This document shows positions 55,246-64,000 of a DNA stretch of 64,000 nt, one piece after another (the stretch's first letter is position 1; the number at the start of each line of letters is the position of its first letter). The notes beneath the pieces were generated by a model. It was not told the origin of the DNA, made no database searches, and saw only the letters and a program-made list of their open reading frames with translations. Source of the DNA: Lumbricus terrestris (taxonomy: Eukaryota > Annelida > Clitellata > Crassiclitellata > Lumbricidae). Location of the stretch: contig OX457052.1 in the NCBI GenBank assembly GCA_949752735.1, positions 35,819,133-35,883,132 of the forward strand, read 5' to 3'. Position numbers and translations under genes: made by a program.

Positions 55246-55714
55246 TGCTTCGCGAATAACATACATTCCATGCCATAAATCATAGTTGGATACTGTTGAA
55301 AGATTGTTTCATTTCGATGCTTTATATAAAGACAATGCAATTGCGTGAGAGACTTAGATTGGATTTTAATTACATTTACACAGTATTTTTATTATAGGTT
55401 TTAATTACATTTATACATTAATTCTCCTGTGCATGACTGACACCCTGAATTTTTTTGCCACCATGGATGGGGGGGCCACGTCCCATGGTGATTTGAAATG
55501 GGGGGCCATGGCCGGATTGGCCCCCCCCTGGATCCGCCCCTGGTCTGGCCAGAGCCACCTTCATATATTTGAGGCATAACTTTTTTAGGAGTGATATTTT
55601 CACAGATTGCTTTTATGACTTTGTTCCTATAATGCTGAGCTACAATTAGCACGTCTAAACGAACAAATCGATTTAGTGAAATGGAAGTTCTGAAGATAAT
55701 AAAATAGGCCTACT

Positions 55715-55897
55715 GACCGAGACTACAATGATGACAGTTTGGACTGTGAGAGCAGCAATAAAGAATGTGAACATAAAGAGATGCCAATGACTGAAGAACA
55801 ACATTCAGATGTTTCTTATGATGAAGACAATGGTGAAATTGAAGATGATAAACACGATGATGAGACTGGATCTGACAGTGAAGATAATGATGACTAA
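55715..55897 (+). pseudogene. Acidic N-terminal remnant of piggyBac-like transposase
   Basis: Frame reads DRDYNDDSLDCESSNKECEH then KEMPMTEEQHSDVSYDEDNG and EIEDDKHDDETGSDSEDNDD before a stop. It is the longest uninterrupted version of the remnant also seen at 8771-9059 and 59538-59665. No catalytic domain follows. Confidence 0.6.
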
Positions 55898-56164
55898 ATT
55901 GTCTATATTGATGAAGTCGATAGACCTAAATACAAGTATAGATCCGCATAATTTTTGGCGGTCAAATGCAATGCCAATAGGACGTGCTCTGTTGCACAAT
56001 GCAGTAACAGAAGATGTGGAATAAAATAATACGGATACATTGAGAATATTCAAGATAGTTTTGACAGTTTTATAACAACCGAGATGAAAGACAACATCAT
56101 TCAACATACAAACCCGAAAGCAACAGCTAACGGACTATGTATGATAAGCTTACATGTTTACATT

Positions 56165-56434
56165 TTATTCATTCATTCATTCATTCATTCATTCATTCAT
56201 TCGGACATTTATATAGCGCTTCTTCAAGAAAACACTACTCAGAGGCGCGCCCGACTCCAGCGCGCTCAAAAAGAAAAGTTTTAAGTTTAGTAAGGAAGGA
56301 TCGTGGTAGAGCTACGCCTACACCCAGGGTGTAGGCGTAGCTCAAAAGGAAGGCCATTCCAGACCACTGGTCCAACCACAGAAAAGGTTCGATTCTTCAT
56401 GGTAGTAGTGCGAGCAAAAGGAACTAAGATTTAG
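56165..56434 (-). mobile_element. L2-type LINE 3' end inserted in the piggyBac-type element
   Basis: On the + strand (ATTC)n at 56165-56205 is followed by TATATAGCGCTTCTTCAAGA, ACTCAGAGGCGCGCCCGACT, and GGAAGGCCATTCCAGACCAC (WN-type C-terminus in antisense). An 18-bp inverted repeat (GAGCTACGCCTACACCC / GGGTGTAGGCGTAGCTC) lies at about 56310-56343. Comparison with copy 1 (reverse complement near 8640) confirms the insertion point. Confidence 0.75.
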
Positions 56435-56750
56435 GTTTAGTCCTATACGATTGTCTGTTATAGATATTTCCTAGAAAACAGTCATGCTGACTCTGATCAT
56501 AAGAGCATTCAGTACTAATTTTACTTAAATTTTGGTTTCTGCATTTTGAGTTCCAAATTTTATAGATAGACAACTATTGCGACGATGAAGATGTATGACA
56601 AACCGTCACAGTTAATGTGACTAAACATTTAATTTCAAATTCATCATAAAACTTATTTATATTGCCTAAACAGACAGATACATTGTTATTTTTTGAGCTA
56701 CTCTGATATCATCTTACAAAATTGGCACATAAAAATTACTATTTCCTATG

Positions 56751-57346
56751 AATCAATCAATCAATCAATCAATTCGCTTTATTGCAACCAGAAAACAAGA
56801 TGACATCAAAAACAGAAAATATGCATGCATTGGCTACAAAGGGGGCCCTAAAGGGATTGACATCCCGCTGGGGAGGGTCACCCAAGTAAGAAAAAATACC
56901 AAGAAATATTGTATAAGATAGCAAAAAAATTGAAACAATTAAATCAAATTAGGTGATGACAGATTGCAAAAAGTTTAAATTGCAAATAGCATGTAGAGGA
57001 ACAAACTTAACTATATACTTAAGTAGAACCTTAACTACAAGTGGTCATGTGCACTTCTAAGCAGACTTAGTGGAGGAAAGAAAAACACGAAGTCTCTTTT
57101 TAAAAACCTGCAGACTACTGGATTGACGAATATCAATTGGTATTTTATTCCACATTTGAGCGCCATAAGATTTAACAGTAAAACGCCTAGTGTTAGATTG
57201 AGCTCTGACAGGGCGATATGCAGATGAATTTCTAGTGAAATGCGAATGGATGTCAGAGGCGTGAGGGAGGTACTCTTGGAATACCGAAGGAAGGAGACCG
57301 TGTTCGAGTCGAAAGAAGAATTCGCAAATTTGGAGATCCTTTATCT
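56751..57346 (-). mobile_element. 5'-truncated LINE fragment with (ATTG)n tail
   Basis: The + strand starts ATCAATCAATCAATCAATCA, the reverse complement of an ATTG tail, then TTCGCTTTATTGCAACCAG. The inserted segment interrupts CCTATGA|AAAACCCAC, which is continuous in copy 1 near 8305. It contains the C-terminal coding segment 57057-57346. Confidence 0.75.
57057..57346 (-). CDS. C-terminal part of a LINE ORF2 (no start codon)
   Basis: The minus strand reads without interruption for about 95 codons: FFFRLEHGLLPSVFQEYLPH, SDIHSHFTRNSSAYRPVRAQ, TVKSYGAQMWNKIPIDIRQS, SSLQVFKKRLRVFLSSTKSA, stop. 'HS..TR', 'G...WN.IP..IR' and 'FKKRL' are the conserved end of CR1/L2-like non-LTR polymerases. The frame is intact but 5'-truncated, so the insertion is young yet non-functional. 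This differs in sequence from the LINEs at 16497 and 32420. Confidence 0.75.
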
Positions 57347-57474
57347 GGTGGGAAAACCCACATCAAAACGGGGTCTGGCCCTTGTTCAAATTAAGTTGCA
57401 TTTTAGCTTGTTCGGATGATGGTTAAATTATAAACTTTAACGAAATTAATTGACGAATAAATTACGTCAGGTTG

Positions 57475-58360
57475 AAACGTTTTAAAGGTGTTTATAATTG
57501 TAGTATCCATGCGTATACAAAGTGTTTCCAAAGATAATGTCTTCTGTCTGAGAGTGGCCCGAATAATATTATTGCAAAGGATTTATTTCCACATAGATAC
57601 AATGATACATGTAGTCGATGTCTATCCTGATGAAATAAGTTGCTCAACGTGGATGGCTTTAGAGTAATTTCGAAGATTTGCATTCATTTATTACTCGCAT
57701 TTGCTATTTAGCCCTTAAAACTATCAACCCAGAAGCGCTCCGGACTACAACGCGGACACTGCGTCAGAGTTTCACGCGGAAGCGCAAGAGCAATTTCGAG
57801 TGAAGGACTTGCTCAAGGTCCATAAGCGGCGGCTAGAGGTGGATTGGGTTCTACGCCTCTACGCTTCTTTTACTGAGGAACAGATAAATATAGCATACGC
57901 TTTGTAGACTTTTAAAAGTGTCCAAACATATCACCATCAATCCATTATAACGACATCTTGGGGCTGAGAGAGTCGTTAACGTCGCCCAAACCGCGCTTAA
58001 ACAAACAGCGATAGACTGGTCAATGATTGGAAATAATGTTGGATGAACCGAAAATGTGGAATTTATCAGAAGGAAGACCGTTTCAGAGACGCTGTGCAGG
58101 TTGGTTGAAATCCGATGGGGAGCTGGAAACGAGTCTCCAGAATGAGATGCTAGTGAACATAGGACGATCGCATGAACATTGTCCGCGATTGGGAGGTGGA
58201 ATTCACGCGTTGAATGGCCACCGCCCATACTTCATTAGAAGAAACACATGTAAGCTTACGGTTATGATGACCAAAAGTCAATGTCTAGATAATGGCAGAC
58301 TTAATTTATGCACCGTTTGAAATGCATGGTCTGTCACTAGCGTTCGCTGGTGAGTGCAGC
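57475..58360. repeat. Dispersed family H, copy 3
   Basis: Begins with a core (AAACGTTTTAAAGGTGTTTA), then TTATTTCCACATAGATACAA, a second core-like GACTTTTAAAAGTGTCCAAA near 57908, AATGTGGAATTTATCAGAAG, GAAACGAGTCTCCAGAATGA, and ends GGTGAGTGCAGC at the piggyBac-type insertion. Copies at 15650 and 59840 continue past that point (GTGAGTGCAGTTTAA), which shows the TTAA target. Confidence 0.65.
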
Positions 58361-58520
58361 TTGACCCTCATCCGAACAAGGGGGGCTGGCCAGACCCACC
58401 TTCATATAATTATTTGCTGCATAACTTTTTTTGAGTGACATTTCTCAGATTGCTTTTATAACTTTGTTCCTATATTTCTGAGCTACAATTACTACATCTA
58501 AACGACCCAATCGGTGTAGT

Positions 58521-59498
58521 CAGGGGCTTCTATCCCCCCTAAGCAACCGGGCGCAATCCATTTTGTTCCTCCCTTTTCTGGACCGGCCTTCCGCTATGTA
58601 TGCAATATAATGCAATCTAGCGCATGCCCTCCTCTAGTGTGGGAATGAAGGCTTGTTTGGAGAGGGACAAACGCGCATCCAGCAGACGATCGCCGAAGCA
58701 TATGTTGCGCCGAGAAGGGACCTGGTATGGGGAGGGAATGTGCCCCTCCCCATAAGAAATTTTTGCGATTTCCGCATTGCAATTTCAGCATTTTAAGTTG
58801 TCCTCTTAGCAAAATTACTCTACTATTTCAGTGGAGAAATTGCTGCCAAAATTGGGCAGCCATATGTTTTGCGCCTCTGATCAGTGTGCACTCGAGAGGC
58901 GTTACATAAATTTTTAGAGCACAATGCAATACAATAAAATACAATGTAGGTCCGACATTGTAAGCCCACGTAATAATGATGTTGCTTTACTAAGTGTTCA
59001 AGGACCAAATTTGACTGTCTGAAATTTGAAAGATAACATTGGAGAGAAACAATTTGGTTGTGCAAAATAGTATTTGTATTAACATTATTTTTTTTCAATT
59101 ATAATATGATTGTTACAGTATTATTTATTAAAATAGTAAAAACATAATTATAATCATGTAATAGAAATTTTTATAGTATATTATAGCTGTTATAGCAGTT
59201 TATGTAATTAAAAAATGCAGATAGTAGCCTAACTAAAAACTCAACGTGTATAAAGTGTATACATATTGCTAAAAACTTTTAGGCCTACCATTTCGTCCAA
59301 ATTTATATGGAGGGGAAGTATTTTCTGGGGGATCTTCCTTTACTATCTTCCTTTAGTGATACCTAGATTGAACGCTGCCCTCCATGTCCGACCTTCTCCC
59401 CCAACCGACGTGAATTTTGGCTGTCTTCTTATTCCCCCCCCCCCTATTTTTCACTGGGCGCAAGCTGCGCCCGCCATGTATAGGGATAGAAGCCCCTA
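58521..59498. mobile_element. hAT-type element, 978 bp, TSD GGTGTAGT
   Basis: Starts CAGGGGCTTCTATCCC and ends GGGATAGAAGCCCCTA, with TSD GGTGTAGT at 58513-58520 and 59499-59506. The left third (GGGGAGGGAATGTGCCCCTC, AATTTTTGCG) resembles the subterminal region of the composite hATs. It also contains an L2-tail-like GCGCCTCTGATCAGTGTGCA near 58872. There is no transposase. Confidence 0.88.
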
Positions 59499-59537
59499 GG
59501 TGTAGTGATAATTATGTAAGTTCTAAAGATAATACTG

Positions 59538-59665
59538 GCCGAGACTACAATGATGACAGCTTGTACAGTGACAGCAACAATAAAGAATGTGAGCATAAAG
59601 AGATCCCAATGCCTGAAGAACAACATTCGAGTGTTTCTTATGATGAAAACATTGTGTGGAATTGA
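59538..59665 (+). pseudogene. Acidic piggyBac transposase remnant, copy 3
   Basis: GRDYNDDSLYSDSNNKECEH then KEIPMPEEQHSSVSYDEN, followed by a frameshift and stop (IVWN). The downstream DETGPDSEDN text continues in another frame near 59690. Confidence 0.55.
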
Positions 59666-59743
59666 AGATGATGATAAACACGATTTTGAGACTGGACCTG
59701 ATAGTGAAGATAATGATGAAAAAAAAACTTCGAAAGGAGAAAG

Positions 59744-59838
59744 CTCTTAAGTGCTGTAATACGCCGAGCAAATTTCTGTCCAGAGTAACGGCCTCTGTTG
59801 TCATAGACCCTGGTCAAATCGGATACATCCATCCATCT
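59744..59838 (+). repeat. Dispersed family G copy
   Basis: GCTCTTAAGTGCTGTAATAC, CAGAGTAACGGCCTCTGTTG, CCTGGTCAAATCGGATACAT, CCATCCATC. It marks the broken end of piggyBac-type copy 3. Confidence 0.75.
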
Positions 59839-59839
59839 A

Positions 59840-60620
59840 TGCCTCTTTTAATGAGAAAGACAAAATGTTTAAAATACATTTAAGGTGTCCAAATAGCGCA
59901 GCATCAGTCCATTTTAATGACATCTTGTGGCTGACATAACCTGTTAACGTCGAACATAACTCACCCAACAAAACCGCGCGGTTTGCCTGATTAATGGCTG
60001 GCAATGATGGTGGATTAACCGAAAATGTGGAATTTATCAGAAAGAAGTTCGCTTCAGAGACGCAGTGCAGTGTAGGATATGTCTCGGTTAAAGTTAGATG
60101 GAGAACTGGAAACGAGTCTCCAGAATGAGATGCTAGTGAACATAATTATTATACCATGATTGCAATGTCCGGGATTTGGAAATGGAATTCCCGCGTTGAA
60201 CAGTCACCGTCCATACTTCATTAGATGAAGCGCATGTGAGCTAACGGCTATAATGATCAAACGTCTATGTTTCGATAAAAATATACTCAGATTATGCATC
60301 GTTCGAAATTCACGGTTTTTCGTTAGTGTTCGTTGGTGAGTGCAGTTTAATTCTAACAATTCCTTTTGTTACACAATATTAAAATTTAAAAAGGTGTATT
60401 AACATAGTCATAGTTCTCAAGAAATGTTCGATTGACGTGACAAGAAAATCTGCTGATGCGTCGTGTTAAAATAGGAAATTTAATGAATAAACAAATAAGC
60501 GAATTTGACCTCAATGGCGTTGAGAGTTATATTGGCAGGTGCAAGACATCGCTAAAAAGCTTTATAATGCACGTAGATACAGGCATTAAAACACCTTTAT
60601 AATGTTGCCAATTTACAGAA
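59840..60620. repeat. Dispersed family H, copy 4 (most complete 3' half)
   Basis: Left core TTTAAGGTGTCCAAATAGCG, middle AATGTGGAATTTATCAGAAA, right part GTGAGTGCAGTTTAATTCTA, CTGATGCGTCGTGTTAAAAT, and the inverted core AACACCTTTATAATGTTGCC near 60593. The core at both ends in opposite orientation supports TIR-like termini about 720 bp apart. Confidence 0.65.
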
Positions 60621-61119
60621 TTTATTCGCCAGTTTCGAGATTAACGCTACCTTTTTTCCAGAAATAGAATAGCCAGATTCGACAGCAACGGACTCAGACA
60701 CTGGTTTTTCTGTTGGCGCGAGTCAAAAGATTAAGTAACGAAAAAGAGCGATGGCTATTTATTATGATCTTTGCTATTAAGGTATACGTTGTCTGGCAGC
60801 AGATAGCCGAACGTCAATGGTTGCCACGCAACACTTGCAAAGCGAGGCAACCATGTTATTGGCAGCAATTGCAGCCAATAGATGTCGTTAGTCACACTGA
60901 AAATCAAACACTACTGTTAGCAGTCACGTAACATCGCCATCTTCGCGACGGTTGGCTACATGAGAGTCATGGATGAAACCAAAATGCTCATTATCTTGTT
61001 GCAACACTCTTCATTTTGCCAGAAGCTGCGAGCTTAGTCAATTTTAATAAGACACCTTTAATAGGCTTATCACTGTAGTAATTTATTTACCACAACTTGC
61101 CGTATTAATTTTAAAAAAC
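60621..61119. other. Unassigned; one unrecognised frame
   Basis: A 72-codon + frame at 60713-60931 has no motif. An inverted core-like word (GACACCTTTAATAGGCTTAT) lies near 61037. No exon is supported. Confidence 0.35.
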
Positions 61120-61232
61120 TGGTCTAGTACCTTGCTCTTAAGTGCTGTAATATGCCGAGCAAATTTCTGCCCAGGGTAACGGCCTCTGTTGTCATAGACC
61201 CTGGTCAAATCGGATCCATCCATCCATATTAA
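61120..61232 (+). repeat. Dispersed family G copy
   Basis: TCTAGTACCTTGCTCTTAAG, GTGCTGTAATATGCCGAGCA, CAGGGTAACGGCCTCTGTTG, GACCCTGGTCAAATCGGATC, CATCCATCC. One of the best-conserved copies. It shares the full left end (AGTACCTTGCTC) with 42857. Confidence 0.8.
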
Positions 61233-61424
61233 TTTTGTCAGCCTCGATCGATGTCATCTTCATTCCATCATAAGCAATGTTGGCAATGATGACGACAACG
61301 ACGATAAAAATGATGACGACGACGGTGGTGATCATACGACTTGTGTTTTGTCCGACATCGGTTGACGCCTTATGCATTTAATCCTGGCGCAATAGAAGTT
61401 ACCGATCGCATGTCTGATCGCTTT

Positions 61425-61840
61425 GCTTTTTTATGTTATAAGTCGACTCACATTTTTAAATCTTATCTATTATATCAGTCGACAGAGTTCTATTGGCACC
61501 GGATGGAAAAAACTCATTTTAGACACCTTATAATTTGTAAAAACAGTCCATATAAAAGTGACTTTCTTAGTTGCTTCAAAATTAGCTTTAAGGGTTCTCC
61601 TTCAATGATTCATTATTAGGAATAGTGAAACAGTTCCCAAAATATAATTAATCATATGTTCTGTCAATTCCACGCCTAATTAAATTGTGTTCTATCCAAG
61701 ACGTCGAAAACCACTGTCAGCACTCCAAGATCGGCACTCCGTAAAAATGGCATGCATGGTCAAAAGAGACCTGTCACAACAGCCATGTCATAAGAACCAA
61801 AAGAGAAAATAGGCTTGATGAACCCTTCAAGCCCAAGTAA
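61425..61840. repeat. Dispersed family R, copy 2
   Basis: CTCATTTTAGACACCTTATA, AACAGTCCATATAAAAGTGA, GGAATAGTGAAACAGTTCCC, TTCCACGCCTAATTAAATTG, CCAAGACGTCGAAAACCACT, AGGCTTGATGAACCCTTCAA. It gives the unexpanded state of the 41930-43100 region. Confidence 0.65.
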
Positions 61841-62384
61841 CCAATAAGTTAGCGAGCGCTGCGTCCTGTAAGAATGGTCGTTCAGTAACATCAAACAGAG
61901 ATTAAAGTCCGGATACCAGAGTGACAACATTCCATTCCATCAGATCCCATTCCAGCACATGCCTTCCCATTCCATTTCACTCTATCGTATTGATTGAGCG
62001 GTTACATTCTCACGCGTGGATGGAAGAAACATTTGAGCGACGACAGTATCGGTGTTCCTGCAATTTAATCAAAGCGAAAGTCATGACCACAAAGAACTTG
62101 AAATGACGGAATTACTCACTTTTCAGACAGGCGAGACGAAGAGTATGAAGAATGTATCGCAGCGCAGAAGTAGCGTAATGGGTTATATAGTACTGTAAGA
62201 AATTATTTTAATGGTGTCTAAAAGCATTGTTCTGAAGAATGGATTGGTCTTTCAAACTTGGATCGGGGCCATGCATCACGACTGTCACGATGTTATGTTA
62301 CATGCTGGCGTATCGGTTCTCCCATGGTTGCGAAAGTCGACCTTACTCTAACTTTAAATGAGCAAACGAAGGCCTGACCAGATG
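61841..62384. other. Non-coding; nothing recognised
   Basis: Contains repeated CATTCCATTCCA/CCCATTCC words near 61928-61980 and no supported exon. Confidence 0.45.
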
Positions 62385-62820
62385 CATAAGTGGTTTCGCC
62401 AAGTCCTTAGTTAAGTCCTTAGTTAAGTCCTTAGTTAAGTCCTTAGTTAAGTCCTTAGTTAAGTCCTTAGTTAAGTCCTTAGTTAAGTCCTTAGTTAAGC
62501 CCTTAGTTAAGTCTTTAGTTAAGTCATTAGTTAAGAGTTGTTTTCCTGTTGATTTAGCTGCATTGTACTCCATTTGTCGGTTGCTTATTAATAATTTTTA
62601 TCCCCTCTCCCTAATGATCTTTATATTCCTGAAATTGAATGTGCTTATTGTGCTGTCATTTTTTTATATTTCACATAAATAATGGGTGGTCCTATTAGCG
62701 GAATTGTCCATCCCTTCTGAGTCTCCCCTTCTTAATCCAATTAAGTTAGAGTATTGTTCACTGCTATGATTGTATCATGTTTGATTGTTGATTTGGTTCA
62801 GAAAAAAAATTGATTTTACA
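62385..62820 (+). mobile_element. LINE 3' UTR, second copy with expanded VNTR
   Basis: GTGGTTTCGCCAAG leads into the 12-bp array (62401-62532). Then AAGAGTTGTTTTCC, GGTCCTATTAGCGGAATTGT, CCATCCCTTCTGAGTCTCCC and a T/A-rich end near 62815. The same text follows the LINE C-terminus at 32680-33007, so this is a severely 5'-truncated insertion. Confidence 0.75.
62401..62532. repeat. 12-bp VNTR, eleven units
   Basis: AAGTCCTTAGTT occurs eight times, then AAGCCCTTAGTT, AAGTCTTTAGTT and AAGTCATTAGTT. The last three are exactly the three units of the 32688-32723 copy, so the extra eight were gained at the left. The Leu-Thr-Lys-Asp repeat frame on the minus strand is an artefact. Confidence 0.95.
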
Positions 62821-63299
62821 ATGTTATACGTTACTTCAGAAAATGTTATCCTACTCTATGCCATGCGCAAGATTTAAATTAGCAGCGGATGATATAAACC
62901 TCTATGTAGAAACCTTTTTTATTCTGACGATGTCGAAATAAATTTGTCGTTCTTTATCGCCCGATAATAATTGTCCAGCTTTTTGACACTCAATGGAAAC
63001 TCCGCAACTGTTCATTCGTTGCTGCGCCTTTGATCTTTTGAGTCAGAGATTGTCAATTACCTGAAATTTCGAATGGTCATAGACATTGACATTTTATTGA
63101 TCCCAATGATGAATTGTCAGGATTACATTGTGAGAGAAATAGGCGAAACCAAAAAGACAAGTAACGCCGAGCAGAGGCCCAATACCACTGAGGACTATAA
63201 TTGCAAGATGGTGGTCAAAAGCATGCAATGACCACTACTGGCGGTCCTGTATAGTAGTTTGCTTGTTCCTATTTTGAACATTTCTATCCGCACATTATG
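62821..63299. other. Non-coding; nothing recognised
   Basis: AT-rich with no frame over 60 codons of note. A short inverted repeat (TTGAACATTTCTATCCGC ... GCGGATGGAAATGTTCAA) spans about 63275-63318. Confidence 0.45.
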
Positions 63300-63695
63300 A
63301 GCGGATGGAAATGTTCAAAAATAATTGCACACCTTTTTAATATTCTATCTTGATCTAATAAGAAAAGGCTGAAGTAAAGAAATGTTTATCATCTTATCTC
63401 GGTTCCGCAAATGAACCAATGCGTTAGTCAATCAATAAGCGAATATAACAACAATAAGAATAGCATAAAAGACTGCACTATTCAATGTATTCACCAAGTG
63501 AATTGTTCCAAAATTTCACATCTTATAAAGTTGTGTCCATTCCAAGACGTCAATTACCACTGTCAGGATATTCATGTTAGCCTCCTAAAACTTATGTTCA
63601 AATTAAGTCGCATATCGCACTCTCGTGGCGCCAGTCTCAAGCCAAGAGAGAGGAGGTGGAAGACGCCAGTAATCACTTATACGAAACTGTGTAGA
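63300..63695. repeat. Dispersed family S, copy 2
   Basis: GTTCAAAAATAATTGCACAC, AATAAGAAAAGGCTGAAGTA, CACATCTTATAAAGTTGTGT, CCAAGACGTCAATTACCACT and GTGGCGCCAGTCTCAAGCCA correspond to 51130-51540. The 95-codon + frame at 63411-63698 is inside this repeat and is not conserved in the other copy. Confidence 0.6.
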
Positions 63696-64000
63696 TAGGC
63701 AGTTGCTGAAAAAATACTGCTTCGTTTTATTCGTTCAATACGTTATCAAAACCTCCATTCGGGAGAATTTGCTCGTTCAGTGGTAGCCTATTTATGTCTC
63801 TGATGTCTAAATCGGGACCTTGGTAGCGATCGCTTGCATAGGTTGAGCGAGTAATGCTCTCTTCATTTCAGGAATTTATTTGCTTGACGCTTTGGGAGAC
63901 TAACTGCATCAATTAATTATTTGCAGGTCTGCTTTCGGTGCGTCTTTACCTAAAGTTTAAGCGCCAGTAAACAATCCGTTAGGCATATTCATTTTTACGA
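63696..64000. other. Terminal stretch, nothing recognised
   Basis: No repeat family, TIR or coding signal was identified in the last 300 bp. Confidence 0.4.

Larger units (their letters stand above)
52056..55542 (-). mobile_element. Composite hAT-type element B, 3487 bp, TSD GTCTGGCC
   Basis: Ends CAAGGGCGGATCCAGG and CCTGGATCCGCCCCTG with perfect TSD GTCTGGCC at 52048-52055 and 55543-55550. It is inverted relative to element A (18445-22013) and nearly identical outside the arrays. Array counts differ: 14 versus 8 units in the main 36-bp block, 6 versus 5 and 4 versus 3 TTTTGGCGCC units, and 5 versus 7 half-units of the 132-bp array. It lacks the 149-bp segment present in A. No transposase frame. 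Confidence 0.92.
52028..57422 (+). mobile_element. piggyBac-type element, copy 2, host of three nested insertions
   Basis: Begins CCCTCATCCG after TTAA (52024-52027) and ends CGGATGATGG before TTAA (57423-57426). Sequence interrupted at 52055 resumes at 55543 after a hAT element. Further insertions are an antisense L2 tail (56165-56434) and an antisense LINE fragment (56751-57346). Without them the element is about 1.0 kb, like copy 1 minus its foldback insertion. An acidic transposase-like remnant lies at 55715-55897. Confidence 0.85.
58365..59743 (+). mobile_element. piggyBac-type element, copy 3, right end lost
   Basis: Starts CCCTCATCCGAACAAGGGGG after TTGA (58361-58364, a mutated TTAA). 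The sequence runs like copy 2 to 58520, is interrupted by a hAT element, and resumes at 59499 to the acidic remnant (59538-59665). It ends abruptly at a family G copy at 59744, so the right TIR is missing. Confidence 0.75.

Noticed and set aside
62343..62573. Leu-Thr-Lys-Asp repeat protein on the minus strand
   Set aside because: It is the reverse translation of the 12-bp VNTR in a LINE 3' UTR.
63411..63698. 95-codon frame near the right edge
   Set aside because: It lies within dispersed family S and the frame is not preserved in the copy at 51130-51540.

Overview
This window looks like a eukaryotic, probably marine-invertebrate, nuclear genome. It is AT-rich, has one gene with canonical GT-AG introns, and is otherwise filled with DNA transposons, non-LTR retrotransposon fragments, tRNA-derived SINEs, minisatellites and microsatellites. 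The 8-mer TAGGCCTA occurs 13 times, where about one is expected by chance. No operons, bacterial ribosome sites, CRISPR arrays or ordinary rRNA genes are seen. Species cannot be read from the sequence. A marine metazoan is an inference from repeat composition and gene style.

The only host gene I can support lies on the + strand at 7942-13037. It has three exons (7942-8005, 10508-10903, 11989-13037) that join in frame through two phase-1 introns. The predicted 502-residue protein has a signal peptide, a Ser/Thr-rich spacer of about 130 residues and a C-terminal beta-propeller-like region. Intron 1 holds a piggyBac-type element that itself carries a Mutator-like foldback element. Intron 2 holds a LINE tail.

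The remainder is a transposon landscape, and many element boundaries can be read to the base from target-site duplications (TSDs). There are four piggyBac-type elements (8232-9885, 31197-31833, 52028-57422, 58365-about 59743). Eight hAT-type elements have perfect 8-bp TSDs (6049-6291, 18445-22013, 30345-30550, 35373-35539, 50111-50493, 50796-51120, 52056-55542, 58521-59498). Two of these are near-identical composite elements of about 3.5 kb in opposite orientations. They contain several variable-copy tandem arrays, including E2F-site-like TTTTGGCGCC repeats. Other TIR (terminal inverted repeat) elements lie at 13778-15648 and 26699-27834. LINE remains include a reverse-transcriptase ORF (16497-17825), C-terminal fragments (about 2028-2310, 29345-29830, 32420-32701, 57057-57346) and many 3' tails. 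Older dispersed families (called G, H, P, Q, R, S here) share a short core, ACGTTTTAAAGGTGT, repeated at least 20 times.

The region from 50 to 60 kb is a stack of nested insertions: a hAT copy, a LINE 3' end and a second LINE fragment all sit inside one piggyBac-type element, and a second hAT sits inside another. Two long near-perfect palindromes (49178-49292 and 51240-51328) lie close by.
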